64,000 nt of DNA, taken from positions 19,559 to 83,558 of the forward strand of contig MU832174.1 of assembly GCA_029204225.1 (NCBI GenBank), given 5' to 3'. Positions 20,746 to 30,700 of this stretch are shown in pieces. Position 1 is the stretch's first letter; each line of letters starts with the position of its first letter. The position numbers and the translations under genes were made by a program. The notes below the pieces were generated by a model that was not told the origin of the DNA, did no database searches, and saw only the letters and a program-made list of their open reading frames with translations. This stretch comes from Diphasiastrum complanatum. Taxonomy: Eukaryota; Streptophyta; Lycopodiopsida; Lycopodiales; Lycopodiaceae.

Positions 20746-22770
20746 AAGGGAGAGAGGCAAAGGAAACAAGCAAACCAACACCCAAACGACGCCACATCAC
20801 TAGCAGAAATACATCAGTGTCATTCACACGTGGCAAGGAAGCAGAGTTAGAGCCACAACTGTTAAAAGAGCATGCCCATAGCCAACACACAAAAGAACAT
20901 TCAGAGGGCCACACACAAGGTAAAGACTCATCCAGCAGTAGCAAATAGCACTTGTGCAAATCCACCATCCAGGGGCATGAAAATATCAATGAAATGGGAG
21001 ACACAACACAATCACCCTATCCAATGCCTAAAGACACCTCAACAATGAAAATCATGGAAGGCATTGAAGAAGAATTGACTGCAACATCAAATCCTTCAAT
21101 GACACATTTTGAGGCAAAGGAGACAGAGGCTAAACCTAGTGTCCCACCTGTGTTGTTCATAGTAAGTGACCCACGAACCACCATTTCATCAATTCCCATC
21201 ACACCAACCATCACTGTCACACTACCTAGCACACTCACCCTCACCACTACACCCCTATTGTCTCCACAAACACACTCCCACTCCCCACTGCACCAATCAC
21301 AACCACCTCTATGCAATCTCTGACACATTTTCCAAATGTCTTTGATGCATCCTTCAACATTGATGAATTCTCACTTTCACTGTTAAACACACCACTTGCC
21401 ACCACCACACCATTTCCTTCACCCAGTACTATCGCTACTGCCACTACTTTCACAATACTTTCCATTTTTTTTATCACAACTATCGACACATCTCCAATCC
21501 CTATCACCATTACTCAAACATCACAACCTCCATCTGTTCAATCCGTCCATCATGAACAATACACCACATTGTATCAAAACACACAACAAAATCCCCCACC
21601 ATCCTACGCATTTACCTCTCAACAGTATCCTCCTATTGGGGAGTGGTAGTATTTTCCGAAAAATGTGCGATAGGCCATCAACGCTCAAAGTGATGCCATG
21701 CATTACCTCTACTCTTCAATCAATAAGTATTAGAACTAGTGCAACTTCTCGCAAGAGGAAAACATGCAGCTGACAAACAAGGTACAAGAATGGCAGATTT
21801 ATTTCACAGAATTAGAACAAGAGGTCGCTCAATTAAAAAACAAAGAAAGAAAGCTTATGGCTAACCTCAAAGAGCTACACCAAAATAACAGGGACGTTCA
21901 CGCACGCGTACAATGTAGGAATGATCTCATCAAGACCCTGGAAACACAGTTAGAAGGTGAACAACGAAGCCACATGAACTTACGGGCTGCTATGATGGGA
22001 AATATCCAATGGATTGATTTCAACTAGTTCCAAGCACCACCAATCCCGAAGGGCACTGTAATACCTCTCGCTTCCTATCAGAAGTTAACTCAAGTACTAA
22101 TGGCAAACCAGATGCAAGCACAACAATTGTAGCAGGCCATTCTAGCAAATCAAACTGTGCTCAATGCACGGATTGAGGAGCTAGAAGGACAACTAAAATC
22201 ATTACGTCAGCAACTACCAACATTACACACAAAGCATGAAGAAACACATGCCAAACACCATAGACAACAAGATGCAGAAAATGATCATCATGGACCTTCG
22301 TGCTACACAGGACAACAATGAGATAATCTAGGGTATCACTCGACAATGGTGTAATCTCAAAGCACACAAGGAGGTACTACCACGAACCACGAACGAGGCA
22401 TCTCAACTGAAGAGCCTAACCCCACTGCCACTCAACCTGAAACCACCTATCAAGCCTCATCACCCCCACTCGATGACACACCCCTCTCCCCACCACATGA
22501 ACAATCACCTTACCACCTCGACACTCAACCTTATTCACCATCCATTGTTTATCAACTCCGCAAATACCCAACCCTCTCCCATGAACTTTTCACAAGCATA
22601 CCTAACCCTCCACCACCCACACCTACCACAACTATAGAGGTACGACATATAATCACGTCGAAGAATCCTAACCGACAGATGTTAATGTCAGAGGAGTTTA
22701 ACAAAGCATATCCAAGCTGGGAGGACCGAGGCGGGCACACTCTTCCTGATTTCATGATATATAAATCTCA
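20746..22770 (+). pseudogene. Unidentified ORF region, part 2: Ser/Thr/Pro-rich then coiled coil
   Basis: From 20750 to 21650 all frames are low-complexity (CACC/CATC-rich, coding Ser/Thr/Pro). From 21764 to 22027 one frame encodes a clear coiled coil (VQEWQIYFTELEQEVAQL). A second coiled-coil block (NARIEELEGQLKSLRQQL) follows near 22160-22230, and a Pro/Ser-rich tail runs to about 22700. Together with part 1 it may be one decayed protein of 700-900 residues: globular domain, linker, coiled coil. No match to a known family can be claimed. Confidence 0.35.
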
Positions 22771-24390
22771 CAAGTAGAAAGTATTAGCATTGGAGACGCA
22801 ACCTAAGTGGCGACGTGCTATGATGTTGGAAAATGCACATGCTTTTGAGAGATATATCGTGAACCAACTTACATGTGCGTCAATCCAACATATCATCCCA
22901 TAAGGCACAGGGACCTAACAACAGTAGTGATGGAAATCATGTTTAATCTTTAGCAACTAACTTTTTCCAGATACTAAGTGATTACGTAGCCAAACATAAA
23001 GTATTGAATTCTCAGACAATTTCTATCAGTTACAAAACCTATACAGAGATGCATGCATTCTGACACAAACTGAACGCAATAAGAAAATAATATTGATTCA
23101 AAAAACAAGATCAGATGCTAATGAGTGCAAGACAATAGCGGATAGAAACCACGCACTCTAAAGCTGTCTCTGAGTAGCTGAGAATAAGTCTAAAATAAGC
23201 AATTCTTTTGATAGGCAGTAGTGCAATAGCAACTCTAAAATAAATCTCTAAAAGACTGAGCTAGAATGCTCAAGAGAGTTCAAGCTTGAAAGCTTAATAG
23301 AGAGCTAACAACAATACTTTTTGATTGTGAATGATCCGCTTGATGAGAGCATAGGAAGCGTCGTGTAATAACACTCAACTCCTTCACAATTCACAATGTT
23401 GATGATCATTGATAATGAGAGGTATGAATAGTACTTGATTTATACTAAGTGTTTAGGTCTTCAAATGCGATTGCTAGTTGGCTAGAGTCTGCTGGCATTC
23501 ATCCAGTTCCTTCTCAGAAATATTTGCTGATAAGTGATGACAATTGCATAAACAGTTTTCTGCATAAATGAACTAAAACTGCCACAGGCGAGAGTATTGG
23601 GAGAGAGGGGGAGAATAAATGACGAACACGAACAAGAAACGAACTTGAACAGAAAATGTTCGTGTGCAGTGGGATAAGTTATACGACTCTCTCCAGAAGC
23701 ATGACTACGCCTATTAGAATGACATAACTTTAGTGATAGAAATCACGGTCATTCTAGATTACGCAGCCAAACATTAATAGATGAAGCACCAGAAGAATAT
23801 TTTTTTGCGAATAGCAAGACAAATTATATGTCACGAATGATTCGTGAAGAGCTAGACTGTGCTCGATTGATAATTGGTCGTGAATGATTCGCGAAAGACA
23901 AGACTAAATATTAATCGTCTCTTACCAGTAAGAACAACTAGAAAGATCAGACAGAATGAAAGATAAGCATAGCAATATTAACATAGATCTAAACACAGAA
24001 CAATGAATTGTATTAGATTAAGTATAGCATGTATACATGTCAATAATGCGGTAGAGCACAATACAGTAGCGAATGAAACCGCATGCTCTACAAAGCTTAT
24101 TTCAATCTGTAAAAAAGAATCTAAATCTTAATTCTGACAAAATGAAGAATCAATGCTCAGGACATCTACTTCGTTTATGTCATCTTCTTCTGCTCTCTTC
24201 ATCATCTATTAAATCATCTCATCTTGTATCAATGGTGTCTAGTATATGTATATATACATAATATTACAGGTGTGCAGATGTGAAAGTACAGAGTGGATGT
24301 GCTGTCTATAGGAGATCGTGGGTGGCTACAATCGTTGTCCAATCTGTTAGCGCAACTACATGGGGTGAACGTAAAAAGGGTGCGACATCC
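22771..24390. repeat. Diverged repeats, no gene recognised
   Basis: Blocks near 22925-23000 (AGTGATGGAAATCATG ... ACGTAGCCAAACAT) recur in altered form near 23733-23785. A block near 23135 (ATAGCGGATAGAAACCACGCACTCTA) recurs near 24067. The order is the same, about 0.8-0.9 kb apart, which could be two decayed LTRs or a segmental duplication. The last 100 bp before the LINE A junction are unrecognised. Confidence 0.45.
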
Positions 24391-26227
24391 ACACGCTATG
24401 GGTCAAGCTGGTTTCAGACCGGGATATTCTACTTCAGACCAGATCTTCATTTTGAGATGCATTATTGAGGAGGCTCGACATCGGAAACAGAGAATTTACT
24501 GTTGCTTTGTGGATTTTCGCAAAGCTTTTGACTCTGTTCCACGACATCTTCTTTTCCAGAGACTGTCTTCACTTGGCTTTTCAGAGGATACTATTGCTGC
24601 GATCATTACTTTATATGAGCGAGTCTTGGCACGTTTCAGAGATGGTAGTGGCTGGTCCTCACAGATACATTCTACCATTGGTGTGAAGCAGGGTTGCCCC
24701 TTATCACCCACTCTTTTTGCACTATATATAGATGACCTCGAGCGGATTATTCGCGAGGAAGGTGGAGAGGGCTGTCCCCTAGCAGACATTATTATCCCCA
24801 TTCTCTTGTACGCTGATGATGTGGTTCTCCTCTCATCCTCTGCAGCTGGTTTACAGAGTCACCTTTCTGCTTTACATCACTTTTGCCAGCGTTGGGGATT
24901 GACGGTTAACCTTAAGAAGACTAAGATTATGGTGTTTAACACCAACAGACAGCATATGAGAGATGTGATTTTCTATTATGACGGGCTACCGATTGAGATC
25001 GTGACCTCCTACACCTATTTGGGAGTTCTTTTCTCTGGTCCGCTACTCACTTTTCGACCAGCAGCCACCGCCAGGCTCCGCAAGGGGCATACCGCTCTTG
25101 TGCATATGGAGAGATTTTGCTCTACTTATTATGTGCAGGATCCTGCTACCAGATGCCTACTATTTTCTGCTACTGTCTCCCCAGTTGTGCTATATTCGGC
25201 TGAGACTTGGTGCCCTGATTTATCACGCGATACATGGAGAGATCTTACTCGTATCCAGATTCTCATGCTCAGTAGGATAATCCGGGCTAAGCCCTCAATA
25301 CCACATGATATCATACTAGCCGAGTTTGCTTCTCCTCCATTAGTTGTTGGTGCTATGTTTCAGATCATCACCTTTCTTCACAGGGTATCAGATCTAGATA
25401 CCTCCAGATACATTGTTGCTGCTCTCACTTCATCTTGTACCATTGCGGATCAGGGAGCCAAGCACTCTTGGTATCGCAGTGTCTCAGCCCTTCTTCAGAC
25501 TTGGGGTTTATCCGCACTTGATCTTCCGAATGGAACCCATGCTTATATCAGACAGCAGATCTACCGGAGCTACATACGCACTATATGGTCACATCCTGAT
25601 CCAGATAGGGTCAAGCTACATTATTATGGCACACATCTTTTACGGCTGGACGTTTCGGGCTTGCCTATTCTTCCAGTTTATCTTACACAGACGCTATCTT
25701 TTGGTCTGAGATATCGTATAGGACAGCTTCGAGTCTCTTCTCATCAGCTTGCTATCGAGACAGGTAGATACACAGACACTCCCAGATTGCAGCGGATATG
25801 TCAGCTCTGTTCTCTTCAGGAGGTGGAAGATGAGTTTCATTTCATCTTTCGCTGCCCAGTATACTATGAGATTAGAGGACGATACCATTGTTTATACCGA
25901 GATATTCCCCTCACGTTGAGCTCCTTCCTCGAGTATCCAGACGCTAGATGTGTGGGTCTTCTTTTGAGAGAGATGTATATTTTACGAGCTTCACTTCTAC
26001 CTACGCTCTCAGATATGGATTCCAGTCAGGCTCACATTACTCAGTTCTTCCAGAAGCGAGACAGAGTGGATATTTCGGTTGCGGATTTTGACGTCCCCGT
26101 CCGAAGATCGAAGACACAGAGAGTTTCGGCTCGATCCAGTGCTACTAGATCTTCATACGCCTCCCACCAGCCTACATCACGACCCACTACTACCATCACT
26201 CATTACTTTCGGCTTGCTCGTAGCTAG
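24391..26227 (+). pseudogene. LINE A ORF2, reverse transcriptase half
   Basis: The segment resumes LINE ORF2 at HAMGQAGFRPGYSTSDQ and is open to the natural stop at 26225-26227. It contains RT motifs (VDFRKAFDSVP, GVKQGCPLSPTLF, YADDVVLLSS), a CQLC...H...C zinc motif and the C-terminal tail with the PIP-like QAHITQFF. It differs from LINE B at only a few positions. No separate promoter or start is evident, so it is a displaced half-gene. Confidence 0.9.
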
Positions 26228-26464
26228 TTTCCTCCGCGGAGCAGGTGGTTAAGCTCTTGCTTTGTACCCTCACCAGCTGGTGGTCAAGCTTGGATACTTT
26301 TTCTCTTAGAGACAGAGAGATCGATATTTTAGTTTTAGTTTTACTGTCTTTTCATTGGTAAATAAGTCCTTATGCGGACAATGCTTCTCACATTTTGTAC
26401 TCTCTTTTGTCTTATGTGCCCCTGGGCACCAAAAGACGTTAATAATAATTCTAATTCTAATTCT

Positions 26465-26467
<3 letters not shown>
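26228..26467 (+). other. LINE A 3' UTR and (TTCTAA)n-like tail
   Basis: The UTR contains two direct copies of GGTGGTYAAGCT about 33 bp apart and the perfect palindrome CACCAGCTGGTG between them. It ends AAAAGACGTTAATAATAA and a few TTCTAA units. The identical arrangement is found in LINE B at 31219-31456. Structured 3' UTRs of this sort are commonly the RT recognition element in LINEs; that function is inferred here. Confidence 0.7.

Positions 26468-26521
<54 letters not shown>
26468..26521 (+). repeat. (CT)n tract joining LINE A to LINE B
   Basis: About 27 CT units lie between the 3' tail of LINE A and the 5' end of LINE B, giving a head-to-tail array with the microsatellite at the joint. 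Confidence 0.98.
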
Positions 26522-26523
<2 letters not shown>

Positions 26524-26690
26524 CCGCCCTGCTGGTGCGCTGCCCGCCTGCTGGTGCGCTGCCCGCCCTGCTAGCGCTGCTGCCCTCTCTCTCTCTTGCG
26601 CAGCCCACCCGCCCTGCTGGCGCTGCTGTCCGCCCTGCTGGCGCTGCAGTGCTGACCTTCGCACCTGCCCTACGCTGGTCGGCGCTACTG
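26522..26690 (+). promoter_or_regulatory. LINE B 5' leader with repeated GC-rich units
   Basis: Four to five imperfect copies of a CCGCCCTGCTGGYGCTGC unit are present, with a short CT tract in the middle. LINE A lacks this part. Repeated 5' monomers act as promoters in some LINEs, so this may be the internal promoter; no direct evidence of transcription exists here. Confidence 0.45.
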
Positions 26691-26745
26691 CGCTGCTACG
26701 CCTGGCCGTTTGTCTACACTGCCCTCCATCTGCTTACCGCCTCCT

Positions 26746-27666
26746 ATGGCACCTAAGAAAAAGGGGGGTGTTCTTACACCCCCCTCCCTATTGGACACCC
26801 CCCCATCACCGGTAGTGATGGAGGAGCCGTCTTCGGTGATAGAAACTAGTGACATTCCTGTCAACATGGCTGCCATTGACTACACTCCTTCCAAACCTAC
26901 CGAAAGTCTTTTTGCTTATGATCTTAGTTTTATCCGGCAAGAAATTCTTGGACTTAAGAAACAACTACACCTCTTTGAAGCTGAAAATAGCAAGTTAGCT
27001 AAGGATCTTTTTGGTGTCACGGAACGTGTGGAGCAGCTTGAGCAAGAAAATATATATCTTAAGCAACGAATTGCAGAAAAAAGTGCCTTGGAGGAGACTT
27101 CCAACAAGATCAATAGCTTGGAGAAACAAGTCGAGGAGACGAAAACGTGGGCAGCACTCTTCAAACCGGATGATATGGGCAGCAAACTCTCATCACTCGC
27201 AAAACAGGTTGAAGAAACGACATCGATCCTTAAGCAAGGTAATCACTCTCAGATTTCATCTTTTCCGAAGGAAAACGATTTGGAGACAGTTTTGGGTGAA
27301 CAAGCCAGAAGGGCCAAAAAAGCCTTTAACATTAGAGTAAGAGGCATTGCCAATAGTGGAAAACCGTTGGAAGAAGCTACGGATTTGCTCATTTCCAAGT
27401 TATCTCATGTGGCTGATGGTTTTGATACTGCTTGGCGTAGTAAATTTGATGACAATGTTTTGTTTATCAAGTTCCGCTCGCTTTCACAACGCAATGCTGC
27501 CCTTCGGCTTAGGGCAAAGCTTAAAGGTACTTTCATTTATATGGATGATGACTTAACAAATACTCAATGGTTGGCAAGAAAAAAGATTATCCTTGAAGCA
27601 AAAGAGAAAGGGCAAAGGGTTGTTTTTATTGACGGGAAACCGAGATTTTTCGACCTTCCACAATAG
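26746..27666 (+). CDS. LINE B ORF1 protein
   Basis: The protein is 306 codons from MAPKKKGG to a UAG. It has the same architecture as the LINE A protein: Pro-rich N-terminus, coiled coil at residues 60-165, RRM-like domain at about 193-262, C-terminal domain at 263-306. It differs from A by a handful of residues (for example LEKQ for LAKQ, NSGK for NGGK, FIKF for FINF). The start was chosen at the first ATG after the GC-rich leader; open frame extends upstream without ATG. The predicted product is a cytoplasmic RNA-binding particle protein. Confidence 0.88.
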   Translation: MAPKKKGGVLTPPSLLDTPPSPVVMEEPSSVIETSDIPVNMAAIDYTPSKPTESLFAYDLSFIRQEILGLKKQLHLFEAENSKLAKDLFGVTERVEQLEQENIYLKQRIAEKSALEETSNKINSLEKQVEETKTWAALFKPDDMGSKLSSLAKQVEETTSILKQGNHSQISSFPKENDLETVLGEQARRAKKAFNIRVRGIANSGKPLEEATDLLISKLSHVADGFDTAWRSKFDDNVLFIKFRSLSQRNAALRLRAKLKGTFIYMDDDLTNTQWLARKKIILEAKEKGQRVVFIDGKPRFFDLPQ

Positions 27667-27717
27667 GAACTAGGGCCCCCCGGATATAGAAGCTACCCGA
27701 GATCCCCTACCAATTTG
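27664..27717 (+). promoter_or_regulatory. Putative UAG readthrough site, LINE B
   Basis: The UAG-GAA-CUA context and 16-codon linker are the same as in LINE A. A G-to-C change shortens the outer stem to UAGGG/CCCUA but keeps the pairing. ORF1 and ORF2 share one frame from 26746 to 31218. Reading the UAG as an amino acid would give a fusion of about 1490 residues. Confidence 0.6.
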
Positions 27718-30700
27718 AGACTTGGCTTCTGGAATTGTAATGGTTTTTTATCTTCGTCATCAGCCGGAGACTTTGCTGATTTTATTAGAAAATGCGACAT
27801 TTTGTTGTTGGCTGAAACTCATGAGTCCTTATATCATCCTCTTCCAAATATACAGGAATACTCTTGGCATTCTGCTTTTCGTCCATTTGTTAGGGGAAAA
27901 ACTTGTCGAGGATCTGGAGGAGTAGCTTGTTTATACAGAGACACCACAGTTCAGATGGTTAAACAAGATCCATACGCTCGCTATATTTGGTTACACATTA
28001 TTGGCTCACTATTGGGATTACCTCAGGACATCTATATAGCTGTATGCTATTTTGCTCCACAGACCTCAGTGTTTGCTGAGTTTGGCGGGGACCCTTTTCA
28101 GGCTCTCTCAAATGATATTGCTATCTTTTCTCAGCAGGGTTCCATTTTACTAGCAGGTGATTTCAACGCCCGCACAAGCTCTAGACAAACCGAATTTCAT
28201 GCAGCTACGGATCTTCTCAGGCTTTACCCTTTGGATATGGGGCTAGACCGGGTATCACAGGATGCAGACACTCCAGCTACATCTTTCGGGGAGCAGTTGA
28301 TCACTCTAGCAGAGACACACGCTCTTGCCATTTTGAATGGCCTCACACAGTGGCCTTCCTCATCAGCATATACATGCTATCCTCATGGTGGAGGACATAG
28401 TGTGGTCGACTACTTCATTGGATCACCTGCTTTGATCTCTCACATTTCTGATTTCTCCATTACACCCCCTACCATTTCCGATCACTCACTCTTACACATC
28501 TCACTTGGTCACATAACCTCTTCTTTGCAAGTTTCTTGCTCTCTTCCCACTCATAAACGTATTCCTTTCACCCAATCTGGATTCACCAATTACACCACAA
28601 TCTTATCCCAACTACTCGCTAACTTCCCGTTCATGGCACCAATTGACCAGCAAGCCACTTTTCTCTCTACATCCCTCTTAGCTGCTGCTTCCTCATCCTT
28701 CCCCACCAAAACGACATCATCTCACAGAAGTGTTCACAACAGATGGTATGATGCAGAATGCCGCTCTCTTCACAATCATGTGACATATGCCAGGTCACAC
28801 TCCCCTGCCACACTCAAACAATGCCAGAAAGAATATCATAGAACCACCAGAACAAAGAAGATCAAGTACCTACAATCACTCTGCCAAAAAATGATCAACT
28901 CTTTAGATTCACCCTCCTCCTCTTTTTTCTGGAAACATTTCACCAGACACTCTTCAACATTGGCCCCCATAGCCATCGAATCCTGGATCGAGTATGCCAC
29001 GGAGTTATATACCACGGACTCTCCTCCTACCTCACTCTCACCGAGACCTGACCACTGCTCACTTTTCACCCCTGACATGGTTGAAAACGCCATTAAACAT
29101 GCCAAACTAAATAAAGCCACTGACTATGACTCCTTAAGTGTAGACTTCCTAAAGCCCGTAGCACATCTCATCTCCCCTTACATTGCTCATGTTTTTAACA
29201 CAGCTGTTACTTCTGGTTTTCCTACGGCTTGGTGTACTAATATCCTTCACCCCATCCTCAAGGCAGGTGATCCCATGAATGTAGGAAACTACCGCACCAT
29301 TATGATTGGCCACACTCTGGCTAAGATATATGGCTCTATACTACAGACAGTTACTGGATCTTTTGCTGAAACTGAGGGTTTACACGCTATGGGTCAAGCT
29401 GGTTTCAGACCGGGATATTCTACTTCAGACCAGATCTTCATTTTGAGATGCATTATTGAGGAGGCTCGACATCGGAAACAGAGAATTTACTGTTGCTTTG
29501 TGGATTTTCGCAAAGCTTTTGACTCTGTTCCACGACATCTTCTTTTCCAGAGACTGTCTTCACTTGGCTTTTCAGAGGATACTATTGTTGCGATCATTAC
29601 TTTATATGAGCGAGTCTTGGCACGTTTCAGAGATGGTAGTGGCTGGTCCTCACAGATACATTCTACCATTGGTGTGAAGCAGGGTTGCCCCTTATCACCC
29701 ACTCTTTTTGCACTATATATAGATGACCTCGAGCGGATTATTCGCGAGGAAGGTGGAGAGGGCTGTCCCCTAGCAGACATTATTATCCCCATTCTCTTGT
29801 ACGCTGATGATGTGGTTCTCCTCTCATCCTCTGCAGCTGGTTTACAGAGTCACCTTTCTGCTCTACATCACTTTTGCCAGCGTTGGGGATTGACGGTTAA
29901 CCTTAAGAAGACTAAGATTATGGTGTTTAACACCAACAGACAGCATATGAGAGATGTGATTTTCTATTATGACGGGCTACCGATTGAGATCGTGACCTCC
30001 TACACCTATTTGGGAGTTCTTTTCTCTGGTCCGCTACTCACTTTTCGACCAGCAGCCACCGCCAGGCTCCGCAAGGGGCATTCCGCTCTTGTGCATATGG
30101 AGAGATTTTGCTCTACTTATTATGTGCAGGATCCTGCTACCAGATGCCTACTATTTTCTGCTACTGTCTCCCCAGTTGTGCTATATTCGGCTGAGACTTG
30201 GTGCCCTGATTTATCACGCGATACATGGAGAGATCTTACTCGTATCCAGATTCTCATGCTCAGTAGGATAATCCGGGCTAAGCCCTCAGTACCACATGAT
30301 ATCATACTAGCCGAGTTTGCTTCTCCTCCATTAGTTGTTGGTGCTATGTTTCAGATCATCACCTTTCTTCACAGGGTATCAGATCTAGATACCTCCAGAT
30401 ACATTGTTGCTGCTCTCACTTCATCTTGTACCATTGCGGATCAGGGAGCCAAGCACTCTTGGTATCGCAGTGTCTCAGCCCTTCTTCAGACTTGGGGTTT
30501 ATCCGCACTTGATCTTCCGAATGGAACCCATGCTTATATCAGACAGCAGATCTACCGGAGCTACATACGCACTATATGGTCACATCCTGATCCAGATAGG
30601 GTCAAGCTACATTATTATGGCACACATCTTTTACGGCTGGACGTTTCGGGCTTGCCTATTCTTCCAGTTTATCTTACACAGACGCTATCTTTTGGTCTGA

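Larger units (their letters stand above)
13597..24390. mobile_element. 10.8-kb chimeric block inserted in LINE A ORF2
   Basis: Left edge: LINE homology ends at 13596 and sequence from within a copia integrase starts. Right edge: LINE homology resumes at 24391. Comparison with LINE B (29374-29381) shows that eight nucleotides are missing. There is no target-site duplication and neither edge is a transposon end. The block holds a 5'-truncated copia with one LTR, an antisense copia remnant, a gypsy integrase with a decayed downstream ORF region, and diverged repeats. It looks like a captured or rearranged segment. Confidence 0.75.

Noticed and set aside
26355-26815. Open frames rich in Leu-Ser or Glu-Arg across the CT tracts (also at 31346-31667 and 38605-38926)
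   Set aside because: They are simple translations of (CT)n microsatellites with flanking LINE sequence.
28836-29120. Antisense frames within the LINEs and chromoviruses
   Set aside because: They mirror sense coding of ORF2, gag or pol in other frames and recur identically in the paired copies.
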